Assembly: GCF_964340395.1 (NCBI RefSeq)
Contig: NC_135562.1
Coordinates: forward strand, 18,362,985 to 18,426,984
Direction of reading: 5' to 3'
Length of the DNA stretch: 64,000 nt
Source of the DNA: Glandiceps talaboti
Lineage: Eukaryota; Hemichordata; Enteropneusta; Spengelidae
Shown: positions 47,225 to 60,252 of the stretch, piece by piece
Numbering within the stretch: the stretch's first letter is position 1
Layout of the letters: the number at the start of each line of letters is the position of its first letter
Notes under the pieces: generated by a model
Databases searched by the model: none
Told to the model about the DNA's origin: nothing
The model's input: the letters and a program-made list of their open reading frames with translations, nothing else
Made by a program: the position numbers and the translations under genes

Positions 47225-50200
47225 TCAATTATACAGTAGTCTTTGTGCCAACATAGCTCCACAACTTATGCAGGGGTCCCTAACTGTATAAGTCTGTAAA
47301 AGAGAAAAGACATGTAGCATAAATTGGGGATAAAATACTCAATGAGACTTGCAGAAATATTGTCAAACTGTTCAATATCTATTTGATGAGGTCACAATTT
47401 TGACTGCATATTTAAGCATGTGGCTTTCCTCAACAAAAGATATACATTTTACCACACAACATACAAATCACTAATGCTGTAAGCATTAACTTCCATTTCT
47501 TGTCACAAATTCGTATGTTGCTTAACAGTCCATGATTCAGAGACAGGTTCTTGCATTAGGGCAAGCTTATGAACTGAGCCAATGTGAAAGATAGGACTAT
47601 TCACAGTATCCTCGACTAACATTTTTCTATATTTCTACAGGGAAAGTTGTACACTCATAAAGCTTACTCTTATTATCCAAACAATGCCTTTAATACATAC
47701 CTGTTCTTTACGACAAAAGCCACAAATCATTACTTTAGCAAATGCCATCATGTGATCTTCAGCTTGGTTGTGACATATATCACATGGGTATGTCTTACCA
47801 CAACATGGAAATCTATCATGAAGATATAATATATTTTGTAAATTTCCAAAAGAGAAATTCTATCAATGTCCAAAATTATACATTTGTCAATTTGCATATA
47901 TCGCATGCATCAATCGGTACGTCTCATTACAACATGTGAATCTATCACGTCAATTTCTATATTAGAAATTTGTCAATTTGGATATATCACATGCATAGGT
48001 ATATATGTCTTACCACAATCTAAGAAATAAAAAGTTAGTAAATTTCCATATTAGAAATTTGCCAATTAGAGAAATCGGAAACGTGTAAGTCATAACGTTT
48101 CTCTCCTTACCTAAACCACCTAAAGCTTAAGGCAAAATGTTCACATCCTCCATTTAAAGGAAGAGGTCTTCTTTCCTCAAAATCTGATTTTTGAACAGTT
48201 TTCTTATCCTTGTGTTCTTCAACAACAGTAACCAGGCCAACACCTGCAGAAAAAAGAAATTGAGACTTGCATGCCAAATGCTCTATATCACACCTTCAAT
48301 TTTGACATGTTATGTCCCTGAAACTTGAATAAAAAAGTTATTTATCATATATGTACTAGAGATAGCTTGTATCGATGTCCCCACACACTAGAGGTACTTG
48401 CACTGCAGTGCAATTCCAAAAACATTATTACATACCTCCATGCAATTGATATGCAAATAAGGACATGATTGTACATCATTTTTTTGTTTCGGATAAACAT
48501 ATCTAATAATACCTGAACCTCATGCCATGAGTGTGCCAGTGTGGGGTACTCTAGGGTATTTGCACTAGCTCATTGCTTGCAGTGTTTTCTTCTGCACTTT
48601 CACTCACTGCACTTTCACTCGCTACACTCATGAAAGTACTGTTGCAGAGAACACCAAAAACTTGCACAAATACCCTACATGTGTAACATTTGCACTAGTG
48701 CATCATGGGGCTCTGTCATAGTATCCTTATTGTTGCATACATAAATAATAACATTCTGATGGTAACTTGGGCATTTTCTTACTTCAAAGTGAAATAAAAA
48801 TGTCACTTTATATGAACAAAGATTAGAAGCTTAGTTCAATATCAGATATCAAACCAGACTATTATGGTAATTGTACTATGCAGAAACCAAGTTGAACAAA
48901 AAATATGAAAGTTTTAATCTGAATCAAGAATTTGTATTATTAAATCTAAATTGTCAAATATAATCTAGAATGAAATTTTTCCCCCAAATTTAATTGTATT
49001 TTTCATTATTAACAGTTAAATTATATGAATTTATTAACAAATTTTAATTTTAAATATCAATTAATGGCAGCAGGTGGTGACCTCACAAGATTATTTACAC
49101 AGAGGGTTCATTCAGAGAGTGGTTGCAGCCATGGAAAGAACATCTTTAGGTCTCCTACCTAGTTTAATATGAGTTCTGCATAAAATGTTTGGAATATGAC
49201 TTTCATTTCATCAAGGGTGCTTAGAAATTAGAAGAAAGTTTAGCACCATTGATACCTTGCTCATTAAAAACACAGAGTTGGAAATAATGAAAAGAGCCTT
49301 TGACTTCAGGGTATCTAGACTTTTAAAGATGTTTGTCTGCTATGTGGAAGCACTGGACCACTGTTAGACAATGAAGTGTCAATTTGGTGTTTCTCGGCAG
49401 CCACGCAGAATTTATGTTATGTTAAATCACAAGACTTTCTACAACCCAAAATTTATGAAAATGTCTTCATTTCCTGGAGTGATGTTTCTTTTTAATCCCT
49501 CCAATTCTGTAAAAAGCATACGAATTCGTACTTACGCACTGTTGGTATTTCATCATGTCGTGGACTTTGTTGTGATGGTATAAACTCTGCTGCATTAACT
49601 GCTAGATCGAGATTAATCTGCAACATATGCAAAGACAGAAACTGTCAAATTATAATACAGTGGGCCCTCGCTAACTCGCGCCTCGGTAAGTCGCGGATTC
49701 GGCCAAGTCGCGGGTGTCACCTTGGATCCCATTTTTTCTTTAGTTTTCCTATTGTTGTATTTTTTTAAACAAATGGCACGCCTGCCAATTTCAAACTTGT
49801 TGGTGTTTCGATGAAGAGGTGTCGCGGTTTGACTTTGATGTTAGCAATCGCCTTCTATTTATTCGGACTGCTCCACATTCACAAGCACTTCTCGGCTAGT
49901 CAACAAACACGTCGACCATTTTCGTCTGGCTGGTGAACGGTGCATTGATCGTGTTAGATTCGAGTTGCAGGATTCGTCAATCGAATTTGAACATTGTCCA
50001 CAAAAACAAATTAAAAACTAAAGCTTGTCTCGCATTAATGTATAGTTTGATTTGATTGATTTAGAAGTCACCTAAAAACGTTTTGTTTCTTCAAAATTTT
50101 GAGGAAAACGTCATTTATATAACGAAATTTCGGTCTACGATCAACTGAATCCGTTCATCACTTGCGTCTTTATGTTTATATATCTACCGACATCATGCAT

Positions 50201-52850
50201 CACGCCACGTGTTGCCGAACCTTGCGATTTCTCAACTCAACCTCATCATTTAGGAATGTTACTGTACTGAGAAACATAAAAAATTAGTTGTTGTTTTAGA
50301 ATATTTAAAACAAATCCCGTTATTCGATGATATAAAAGTCAAAACTGCACTTCCGCAACCCGGAAATTCAACAGCATTTCTTGGCCCTACCTACCATGGC
50401 CGCCAGGCGTGAGCTTGTAAGTTGTACTGTTAGTTTGTCGACCGTGCAAAAAACAAAAAAGAAAGTCTTGCCGCGATGTCATAAAACATGTACTGTACTA
50501 GTTTCATCTGCACATTACTGAAGAATGAAGAAAAGCTGACGTGTGACGTGTGTTAATGTGTGGTTATGAATATATAATGAGCACCTCGCTAAGTCGCGGC
50601 CCTCGCTAAGTCGCGGGTTTCTTGATGGACCCGGACACCCGCGAGTTAGCGAGGGTCTACTGTATAACCCAGCTTTGAGACCAATCTGATTAAAATCTGA
50701 TGTACATGTAGCACACATCACCTCATTTCATTATTTACCTCTATTTCCTATGTTTATTGTAGTTTGTTTTCAATCATATTCAGTGGGTAACTCCTTCCTA
50801 CATCTAATCATGTGAGTTAACTTTCAAATCCTGTGCATTGAGTAACCCATGTACTATTATCAATAAGTATACATCACATGTGTACATTGAAAACTTGCAT
50901 GCACATGCATGTAAAGTACCTCAGAATGCTCTATTTAAGAGCTCAAGCGCAGACAATGATGTCATTGTTATGGTGAGTCTGTATATTTTCAACATCAATT
51001 CTGGCATGTTAACTCTGAGGTGAATTTTGATTGGCTATGGTACATGTAGGATTTGAATGTGAACTCATATGGTATTGCCAGATGTAGGAAGAAGGAAGGT
51101 GGCCATCAAACTCAGAACTACAGCATCAAAAACAAACTTATATAATCATAGAGAATAGAGATTAATATTCACTACATTAGTCAGATTTAATTAAATAATT
51201 TAATTAATTAATTAATTTAGATTAATTTAGTTACACTGGCTTTGAGAATACATGTACAAGTATTACCTAATGAATTAGAATCTATTACATCTTACAGCTG
51301 ACACCTGAATTTTACTGTAAGCCTACATCTTCTATTAAAACTATGGAATTGGATCATTTATGACAAGAAAAAATTACTTGGGCCATAGCAATAAAAAAAT
51401 GTCCCTTCTGCCAAAACATTTCATTGAATATTTTTGCAATTACATATATTTGTTGTTTAATGATTCATTGTACATATTTAGTGCATACATACAATCTCTG
51501 ATGGGGAATTAAGATAATTCATATTCCAAAATATCCATTTTTTTCATCCTGTTTCATCCAGAATAAACTTCAATTATTCAACCTCACTGAGAAAATCATT
51601 AACCAAAATATAATACTTGGAAATAATATCTATTCAAATGAAGACTTATTGCCCACACTTCTGGTCTAAAAACTGCTTCGGAACAGCACTCCTAGTTGCT
51701 AAACTAGACAATCTTTTGTTTTTCTAGTCACTGTAATGTGGCATATAGCTGCCTTAGTACACACCTGAGATTTCTGTTTTTGTAGCAGTACACGACCAAT
51801 ATTGGTTTGTATAGGTTGGTCATTTCTCTTAAACTGCAAATCAGCACTCAGCATTTTTGTCTGTTCTATTTCTTGATAAACAGGATTATTTCTGACCTCG
51901 GCTGCTTTCTTAACTGATATAAAATCAACAGCTGTCCCATGTTGTAGAGTGTGTGTCAAATACGAAAGCATACTGTCTACATATCCAAGTCGAAGGTCAA
52001 GCTGTTCTGTATGCGTCTTGGTCTGATTATCGCACATCTGGTATTGGTCATCTAAATCCTGCAACAGTTTAATTTCTTCAGCATTAACAGCATCACGAAC
52101 ATCTTTGATGGCCGTTTTAATCTGCAATTCAGCTTTGTCTCTGTTTTTCCGTAGAGACTTAGACAGGCCCATCACATAATCTTTAGCATGCTTCAACTTC
52201 ATGATATCTCTTGTAAGCTCTGCAGAATATCTTTCCAGCACAGGTTTCGCCATCCGAAGAGCAACCTCTCGGGATATGACATCATGTCTTGGTAATTTGT
52301 GCTTACTGACTGAACATCTGTAACATGCAGGATGTTGGCAAGTTGTACAGTACATATCAAGTTTTTCACGTGGGTGAATGCTACAAAGTCTTGCTTGCTT
52401 CTGCCTAGTGTGCTGCTTTTCTTCATACTCTTCAATAGTCATTCTGACGTGGCCTTTCAGTAATGTAGCAGTGACATGAATACGGTCACACTGGTTGCAG
52501 TAACTCTGATCACAATCTTGGCACCAATAACTGGCGTTCTTGCCACAGTGCTCACATTTGAACGTTCCTGGTCGGGAATCCGAACTCGATTCAGTGATGA
52601 GGTTTATCAAATCATTCAGATGGGTGTTGTCTCTGAGTTGACTCACGCCACCAGGAGGTAAAGTCCACTGTTTTCTACAAGATGGACAACTAGGTTTCCC
52701 ATGGTTAGTACATGTACGAGCCCATTTACTTAAACATTGCTCACAGAAAGAGTGCAAACAGTTCAATATCTTGGGTGATTTGTACCTTTCATGGCAGACA
52801 GTACAGAGAAGTAGACGTTCATTAATCAAAGGTATAGGTATATATGGCAT
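47225..52850 (-). CDS. TRIM-PAM2-CHY: RING/B-box protein with CHY zinc finger
   Basis: Five exons: 52850-51765, 49617-49536, 48243-48111, 47812-47701, 47293-47225, totalling 1482 nt and 493 residues with consistent phases. Exon 1 donor is CAG/GTGTGT; the others are standard. Domains: C3HC4 RING 16-58 (CTVC, CLHSFC, CPSC), B-box 1 at 99-137, B-box 2 at 155-190, coiled coil about 195-300. Exon 2 holds LAVNAAEFIP (367-376), which fits the PAM2 motif (L-x-x-x-A-x-x-F-x-P) that binds the MLLE domain of poly(A)-binding protein. Exons 3-5 hold a CHY-type zinc finger: GGCEHFALSFRWFRFPCCGK, then YPCDICH, AEDH, MICGFC and CISCG. CHY fingers bind several zinc ions and occur in RCHY1-type ligases and Hot13-like proteins. 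The first exon is clearly paralogous to that of TRIM-PARP. The final exon is the weakest: the usual tail after CxxCG is missing. Confidence 0.75.
49658..50662. mobile_element. Non-autonomous pogo/Tigger-like DNA transposon
   Basis: Terminal inverted repeats CAGTGGGCCCTCGCTAACTC and, at the far end in reverse complement, CAGTAGACCCTCGCTAACTC, are flanked by TA target duplications (49656-49657, 50663-50664). CAG...CTG ends, TA duplications and a CGCTAA/GTCGCGG motif repeated inside both ends suit the pogo/Tigger group of Tc1/mariner. The 1005-bp interior has no transposase frame. The left end lies 41 bp from exon 2 of the TRIM-PAM2-CHY gene, within its first intron. Confidence 0.85.
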
Positions 52851-52984
52851 CACCTGATGCAAATGCCATGTTGTCTAGCCTCAGTGTTGTGGTCTATATG
52901 TACCAGGACTCTTAAGATCTTCTTCCTTTAATGAGATAAGGAAGTTATAAATTGTTATTTTGGTTTTCAAAGTCACTGGTAAGG

Positions 52985-53290
52985 CCAAATAAAAAAAAGT
53001 TGTTTGGTTACGGTTGCCTGACCCCACCTAGTTTTTCACACTGTCCCTAAACTTTTTTTTTACATAATCGAGAAAAAATAACAATAAAATAGTGAAAATC
53101 ATGAAGTTTTGCAAGAAATAGTGGGTGCGGAAACTGACAACAACTTAAAAAGACAATATAAAACTATTCTTCCAATCTGTAATGGCTGTACATCTGATAT
53201 GAAGAAATAAATAACACACAGACCATTAGGAAAACAATGGAAAACCTGAACGAGACACACACACATGAAAAAATATATATAATAAAATAA
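52985..53290 (+). repeat. Interspersed repeat R3, forward copy
   Basis: Matches 61950-62110 directly and 37385-37680 in reverse complement, sharing CACCTAGTTTTTCAC and GAAATAGTGGGTGC. The end nearest 53290 runs into TE-1. Confidence 0.65.
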
Positions 53291-53294
53291 AATA

Positions 53295-53840
53295 AAAATA
53301 CTGCCAATGGCGTTGTAGCACAACTGTACAGTTTTTAAAAATGTTAATCCATATGCTAGTCTATGCTAACAATAGGTTTTCATTTGCTGAATGACTATCC
53401 AGTTGCCTATCCAACCATGTTGCTATCTTTACGATATATGCTATCATTTGGCTGTTGCTATATATGGGCGTGGTCATGTTGTTAGATATATTTGCATACA
53501 TTTCTGTATCTTTTTGTTCACTTGTGTATGAATTCCTCATATTATATTTGCAATATACGTGATCATTTGGCTGTTGTTATGGCCGTGGTCTTGTTGCTAG
53601 GCATATTTACATACAATTTTAGAATGTTTATTCAATTGTCTATTAATCCCCGTTATCTTTGCAATATACGTGATCATTTGGTTGTTGCTATAAGTGTGGT
53701 CTTGTTGCTAGGCACATTTGCATACATTTTTTGTATATTCATGTCTTTCTATTCGTTATTTTTGCAATATACGTGATTATTTGGCTGTTGCTATGGGCGT
53801 GGTCTTGTTGCTTTGCAAATTTACATACATTTTTACCTTC
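53295..53840 (-). repeat. Interspersed repeat TE-1, truncated copy
   Basis: Starts with ACTGCCAATGGCGTTGTAGC like the copy at 32790 and contains four of the 110-bp units (GGCTGTTGCTATGGGCGTGG). It stops at CATACATTTTT, where the CTTCCGTAAGGAAG-ended repeat begins. Short frames with M-x-TF-x-YxF phrases are translations of this repeat. Confidence 0.7.
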
Positions 53841-54000
53841 CGTAAGGAAGATTTTAATACAGCAATGAAGTCTGTGTGTCAGTGCGTGTGTGTCTGTATC
53901 GCCATTTGCGAAAAAACGGCTGCATCAATTCAAACGAAATTTCATAGACATGTTCCGTAGGGAATGGCAAGAACTGATTAGGTTTTGATAATAATCCGAT
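53838..54000. repeat. Repeat with CTTCCGTAAGGAAG palindrome
   Basis: Reverse complement of the block at about 290-466, beginning with the 14-bp palindrome and a GTGTGTCTG tract. Confidence 0.65.
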
Positions 54001-54090
54001 GAATATTAATGACCAATTTGAGTAATTAATTGATCGAACGAGTATAATGTTGGCGCCAGATTCAGATTCAGGTAACGTTATCTTATGAAT

Positions 54091-54235
54091 GTTACATTGA
54101 GCATCAGATGGCCTCAGATCCGAAGACACTCGACGGACTCAAACCTGAAATAATACCGTTTAGACTACAGGGAAGGATTCTGCTTCACTGCCGTTGGGTG
54201 TATTCGGATCTGAGGCTATCTGACGCTCAATATGA
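54091..54235. repeat. Inverted repeat, 34-bp arms
   Basis: GCCTCAGATCCGAA at 54111-54124 pairs with TTCGGATCTGAGGC at 54202-54215, and the arms extend to about 34 bp each with a loop of about 77 bp. This is the core of a fold-back element. No gene. Confidence 0.75.
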
Positions 54236-54241
54236 CGCTAC

Positions 54242-57200
54242 TTTATACTCGTGCTCTACACTGAGAAAGACTCTGTTTTCAGGGGTTTCGTGCCAACCTT
54301 ATTTTGTGTTTCCCTTGGATCTGCAGTCTGCATTGGCTGGACAAACACAAGAAAAAAGAAGACCGAGGCAGGGTATTTAAGTGATTCAAACTCACCAGAA
54401 AACAATTTTTTTCTTGGCCTTAAAATAGGTTTTTACCTGTTCACAAACAGGTGAAATATTTATCATCATTTCAATTTCGTCAAATATGGACTTATCATTT
54501 TCAAATTTCACACACTAATGCGCAGATGAATAAAGAGAAATCGTGTCTTTTTAGATTTTCGATTAGAAGTTTAGGAAGTATTATACTGACCTTGAACCGT
54601 CTCCTTTTTACCGTGTTCTTTCCGATTTCTTTCGATAACAAACTACCACTGTTTGTTGCAAGGCTTGTACATAATCATTTATCTAGCTCTGTATCTCAGG
54701 ATATAAATACACTTTCACATATTTATCAAGTGTAATAATCTATAATTTATACCCAAATGTGTGTGGTCAAAATATGAAAATAGACCAAGCCTCACCTAGC
54801 CTACGAAGAGGGGGGGGGGGGGTACCACTGGCCAGATCTGGTAGGGGTGTGTGGCCAATGCTGTCAACCCCAGACCGCATTTTAGACCAATTTAGATCCA
54901 AATCCAATACCCCGTTTTAGACTTCAACTTTTGCACATGCGCAGTTAACATAACAATATGGGCGATATCTAGAACCAAGCATTTCAGGGGGTGTGCATAC
55001 TATTTTAACCAGTGAATTAGCAGGGTAAAATCCTGAACTCGTCGAGAATTTATTAAGGAGATCCTTCCAGGACCCCATTTTAGACCTAACAAAATAAAAA
55101 ATTGTGAAATGTGGACCCCATTTTAGACTCATTAGCTCTCAAAAGACAGTACTCATGTCAGACCAAAGAGCGAAAAACCCTACCCCAAAGGGGTATACGT
55201 ATATCCAATAGGTGGGAGTACCACCACCCCACCACCCCACACCCCCCCCCCTGGGTTCTGAGTTTGTCTTTTGACCAAAAATCACATTTTTTTGGCCAAA
55301 ATCACACCCCTGTGATGCGATCATTTCCATTTGAACAATTTTTCATAAGAACACCACAAGTAATGTCCCCACCAAATATCAAGCCAATCGGTCTGGCGGT
55401 TTTTGAGTGGGTATATGCAAGTTGATGACCAACAGTAGTCACGTTGCATACCTTCTCGTTAAATCACGCGAGAACACGCCTTCCTCGTGAAAACATGTGT
55501 TTCATTGGAATGTCAATTTACGCGCGTTTTTTCTTGGTTCATTCTTGAGAGCTCGTCAATGTCATGGATGGTACTGGTACATCATATTTGCATATTTTAG
55601 GACATGTCATTTTTTAATGTGTGATGGTTGATAAATAGTAAAACTGAAGTATTTTGTGCGACGACCATCCACCACTTGAGTTTTACCTGTCAGTGTTCCT
55701 CCCTTTAAATTTTTAGATGATCTGTGCACGGTCCATTGATCGACGGTGCAGTGGTTTTAAAAGAGTAGTGATTGAAAATATCACCGATAATCCGACATCC
55801 AAATTATTATAACTTACCGGTGGAAATAGCTTCAGCAAACGTTGTGAAGGGTACGATTGGCAAACCGTTTTCTGACAAAGACCGGATCGTTCTTCGGAAT
55901 CGTGGAGACGTCGACCACGCGTGCACGCTGTCTTAGCGAAGACTTGGAAGTATACTAAGTAAACTTTAAAATAAGACCCTCTAACTCATAGCAAATTATG
56001 TAAGGATGCTGTTGTAATTTTCATTTGAAATATGTACATCGCTCAAACAGTTGGCAGGTTTATCACGACAGAATGAAAAGCGTCAAATTAGGTCGTATGC
56101 TGAATGTAAGCCCTCGTCTGTGTACAGGTAGGATTGACTTGCACTTGTGAGGTAGTCATCAGTTCAAACCAGGTTAGGGTGTTCAAAAGGTCAATTACCG
56201 CTGCTTTGTTTTTTATGTGACGTCACACACATCTTTAAATAATATTACGTTAGGTGTACACAACGAAATTGGCATGTGTTCCTTTTTATTCTCATCCGAC
56301 CTACGGTTCCAACGATTTTCCTTTTAATGGAATCTGTTTTTGTACCCCTAGATACAATTATTTCTTTAAAATGCTAAACTGAGAAATGGAAGAATTTTCG
56401 GTATACAGTAAATGCATGGCACTAAAATATATTAATGTTTCAGTGAAAGTGCAATTTTTTCCTATCTATAGCACAATTTATCACTACATGCTGATTTGAA
56501 ATTGATTGCACTGTCCGAAACAGGTTTCAATTTTGGTCAATTTCAATAGTTAGATAACTTAGAAGTTGTGATGGGACGTCTGAGCCTGACTAACAGAATT
56601 GTTTTTTTTCCATTGACTGAACTATTGATCACACCGCGCCCCTTAATTATTACACAGTTAGTTTAAGATTTGTTTATATTGCTCTTTTGTGCACCCTAAT
56701 GTTGTCACTGGCACCAAACATACATCAAGGGGCAGTGATGTGGAAGGTCAACAACGACGAACCTTTTAGTCAATTGTTTTACAAACTAAGAAGTATTCAG
56801 TTAAACTAATAAGCTGAAGTACAGCATACTGTACCTTTCGATTTTAAAATACGTCACATTCCATCGCCATGCCTTTATTTATTTTACCGTTCTTGGGTGA
56901 AAAGAAATATGTACATCGATATAGGGTGTACATTAGGGTACGTGATCCTATTATGTTATGTTTCTCCTTACTTTTTCATGGCAACGTTCGGTCGATTTTT
57001 AAAAAACCTATAAAACTAAAAAAACATCTTCATGTTTCTCTGCCTCTGTATTTCTTCCCCTCTATCTTCTTTTTTTCTTGGATTCCTGGTAACAGACCCT
57101 TTCCCAGCTTCTATACTATATTGGCATGTTCTTAGACTCTCTCACAGTCTTCGGAGCAAGGCATTACTAAAATTAAATGCTAAACGAGTTATTTTGTTTG

Positions 57201-57330
57201 TACATGTACCTTGTACTGCGCGCCCTCATCGACTACATAGAGATAACCATTCGTTGACGTGTGACTGCGACGCCCCGTGTTTTCGCGAAGTTTTGATTTA
57301 GGAGCTGAAAATTTGGAAACAAATTAGGGT
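54242..57330. other. No gene seen; repeats and AT-rich DNA
   Basis: G/C runs occur at about 54810 and 55240, and a fragment of TE-1 (55260-55410) shares phrases with 33825-33955. No frame has recognisable motifs or exon-like borders. Confidence 0.55.
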
Positions 57331-57451
57331 CACCCTTATGTAGGCGAGTAGTTTTTTTTTAACATTGCACACAAACATAATGAGCACACTCGCAGACATT
57401 CACAGCCATACTTACCTAAATGACGAATTGGGTGTCGAAATATCCAACTGG

Positions 57452-57700
<249 letters not shown>

Positions 57701-58195
57701 GCACACACGCACGCGCGTATGTATGCGTTTATCTATGCTTGTTGTGCAAAAGTAATGTGTACGCCAATATTTTTTTCCTACGTTGTATTGAAGTGTTTGA
57801 CATAAAAATACTGAAGCTACTCAGGTTAAATATTACAATATTCTAAAGGAATTTTATCAGTACACTAGTATGTGATATAACTACAGTATAAAACATAGTA
57901 TACAACTAGTATTCATGTAAATCTTAGTGGTAGAGTAAACATTTGATGGATTATTAAGTATATGTTCTTGGATTTCATGAAGTGAAACTGTCAGCGTTAA
58001 CGTTTATGGAAACGATTACAATATAAATATCCTGATTATCATCTCATTCATTCATTTAGATTGTTGTAAAAGGAAAATAAATGTCTGCCTTGACTTCTTA
58101 GGAATAGTCACGACCAACGACAAATTAAATTTAAAAAAAAACTTCTAAATGACTGAAAAGTATCATGTCCTTTCTTGAAAGTAAATGTAGTTTGA

Positions 58196-58549
58196 GCTTT
58201 AAGTTGGCAATGTGGATGAGCAATGGGATTGGGTATTTATTTTGGGTTTTTAATTTATAGAACAATTTTACCACTTTCGAATTCAATGTGTAACAACACA
58301 TGCCAAGTCCTTGTTTGTAACTCAAATAGATTGCAAAAGAGCTAAAAACATGTGCAAAACGTTTGTTACTGTACGTACAATAACAACGATTTTACACATT
58401 TATCGATCTTTTGCAATTTACTAAGTTACAAACAAGGACTTGTTTCACATTGAAATTTCAATTAGTAAGCCATGATGAAATTTTGTTAACGATGAATTAA
58501 AACCCCAAAATAAATACCCAACCCTCATCCATATAGCCACTTAAAATAA
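58196..58549. mobile_element. 354-bp palindromic fold-back element
   Basis: Imperfect inverted repeat over the whole length, centred on GTACGTAC at about 58372. Paired phrases include GGGTATTTATTTTGGG with CCCAAAATAAATACCC, AAGTCCTTGTTTGTAAC with GTTACAAACAAGGACTT, and TTGCAAAAGA with TCTTTTGCAA. No reading frame and no clear target duplication; a MITE-like element. Confidence 0.85.
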
Positions 58550-58734
58550 ACCTATACGGCAGAGGTGCGCATGCGCAGTAAAATAACAACTCCTTTTTCC
58601 ACTTAAGGCGAAAGGGCTATCATTTTTTGCTACATCTTTTGAGCAATTTGTGAAAGGTACATTTAACTGTAGATTAACTATTAATAATATCACTTCTTTA
58701 TGTATATGCTGTCAGGAATAATGTTAATAACAAT

Positions 58735-58801
<67 letters not shown>
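58735..58801. repeat. (ATTG)n microsatellite
   Basis: About 16 copies of a tetranucleotide. Confidence 0.97.
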
Positions 58802-58804
<3 letters not shown>

Positions 58805-58950
58805 ATGTTAACAAAGTGTTTGGTTACATATCTATATTATGACGTTCCATTAGTCTATGTAGCTTTTGTTAATTTTCTTCAATCAAAAATTAGAAAACTC
58901 TTCTATTAAAATGAAATTGTTAATTATCATAAGATTGCAATAATTATTCC

Positions 58951-60159
58951 TTATGTACGAAATAGAGAGGCACAGAGCATGAAGACCATCAAACCCATAT
59001 AAGGTAAGAGCTGGTGTCCCGCTCCAGTACTGCACGGATTTGGAACATCAGAACGCCACCCAGTGGCAATGATACGCACGGGGGCTCCACTCCCCTCATC
59101 GATCTTCATAGGAAGTGCAAAAATAGTAGATCCTATGTTCGGCAACTTATCGACGTTGGCAACGTTTTCAAGTACTGAAATCAAGAAATAAACGAACACA
59201 AAATATGAAAAGTAATCGTTATTTTTTCTGAATAAAATTCAGAGCACAATTAATAATGTTACTTCTTTTTTTTTCTTTTCAAATGCTTAGATATTTTTAA
59301 TTTGAATATTTCATAAATATATTTTTTACGAAATTATGTGTCCAAAAATCAAAACCGCGAGAAAGATAAAATCCAAAACACACTTATAAAGTTCTCTTTA
59401 ACCGAGATATTGTACAAGGTAAAGTTCTGTAAATGACCTGTGTCGTGTCTGTAACATCATAGCAACACAGCACCATATGTTTTGGTACAGCTAAAAACTG
59501 GATGCAATTGTTGAAATCAATAATACAGAGAGCTGTGTAAATCATACCATTGTCATTACCATATTTCAAATTTATATACCTTGGTTTATCTGCTGAGAAA
59601 GAAATGCTTAAGCTCTTACTTGTTTATCAGAGGTAAACCTCTCTTCTAAAACCTTTATTGAAAATAACTAAAAACGTGGTGCAAAATTCAGAATGTCAAT
59701 GCTAGAATAAAATGGACAGACTTCGTCCAAATCAAAGCTTAATAAACCTTAAATTAGACTGTTTTAAATTTGTGTTATTATTGTGCAAAATACGGCACAC
59801 ACACACACACACACACACAATTAAAAAAACAAAAACCAACATGATGGTTTTTATGAAATAACCTGGCAGAAACTCACTTGGTATGTTAGCTGATAGTAAA
59901 GTTATGTGAGCTGAAAATGTTGTCGATGGCGCATTGTCCATTGAAGGAGTATCAATTCCTACTGTTATTACCTAGTGGAGACAAATAGAAACACCATTTT
60001 ACACATCTAGAAGAAATGACATATGCTATATATATCATACAATTGGTAGAGATGGGAATATATGTGCAAATTATTTAATGAATAAGGTGGATGGAGTATG
60101 GAATACCAAGGAAATAAACAAACATCGCTCTCTATCTCCCTCCCTCCCTCCTCCCTCTC

Positions 60160-60252
<93 letters not shown>

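Noticed and set aside
53492-53960. Frames with repeated NIRDHL and VLLLGxF motifs
   Set aside because: Translations of the 110-bp units of repeat TE-1.
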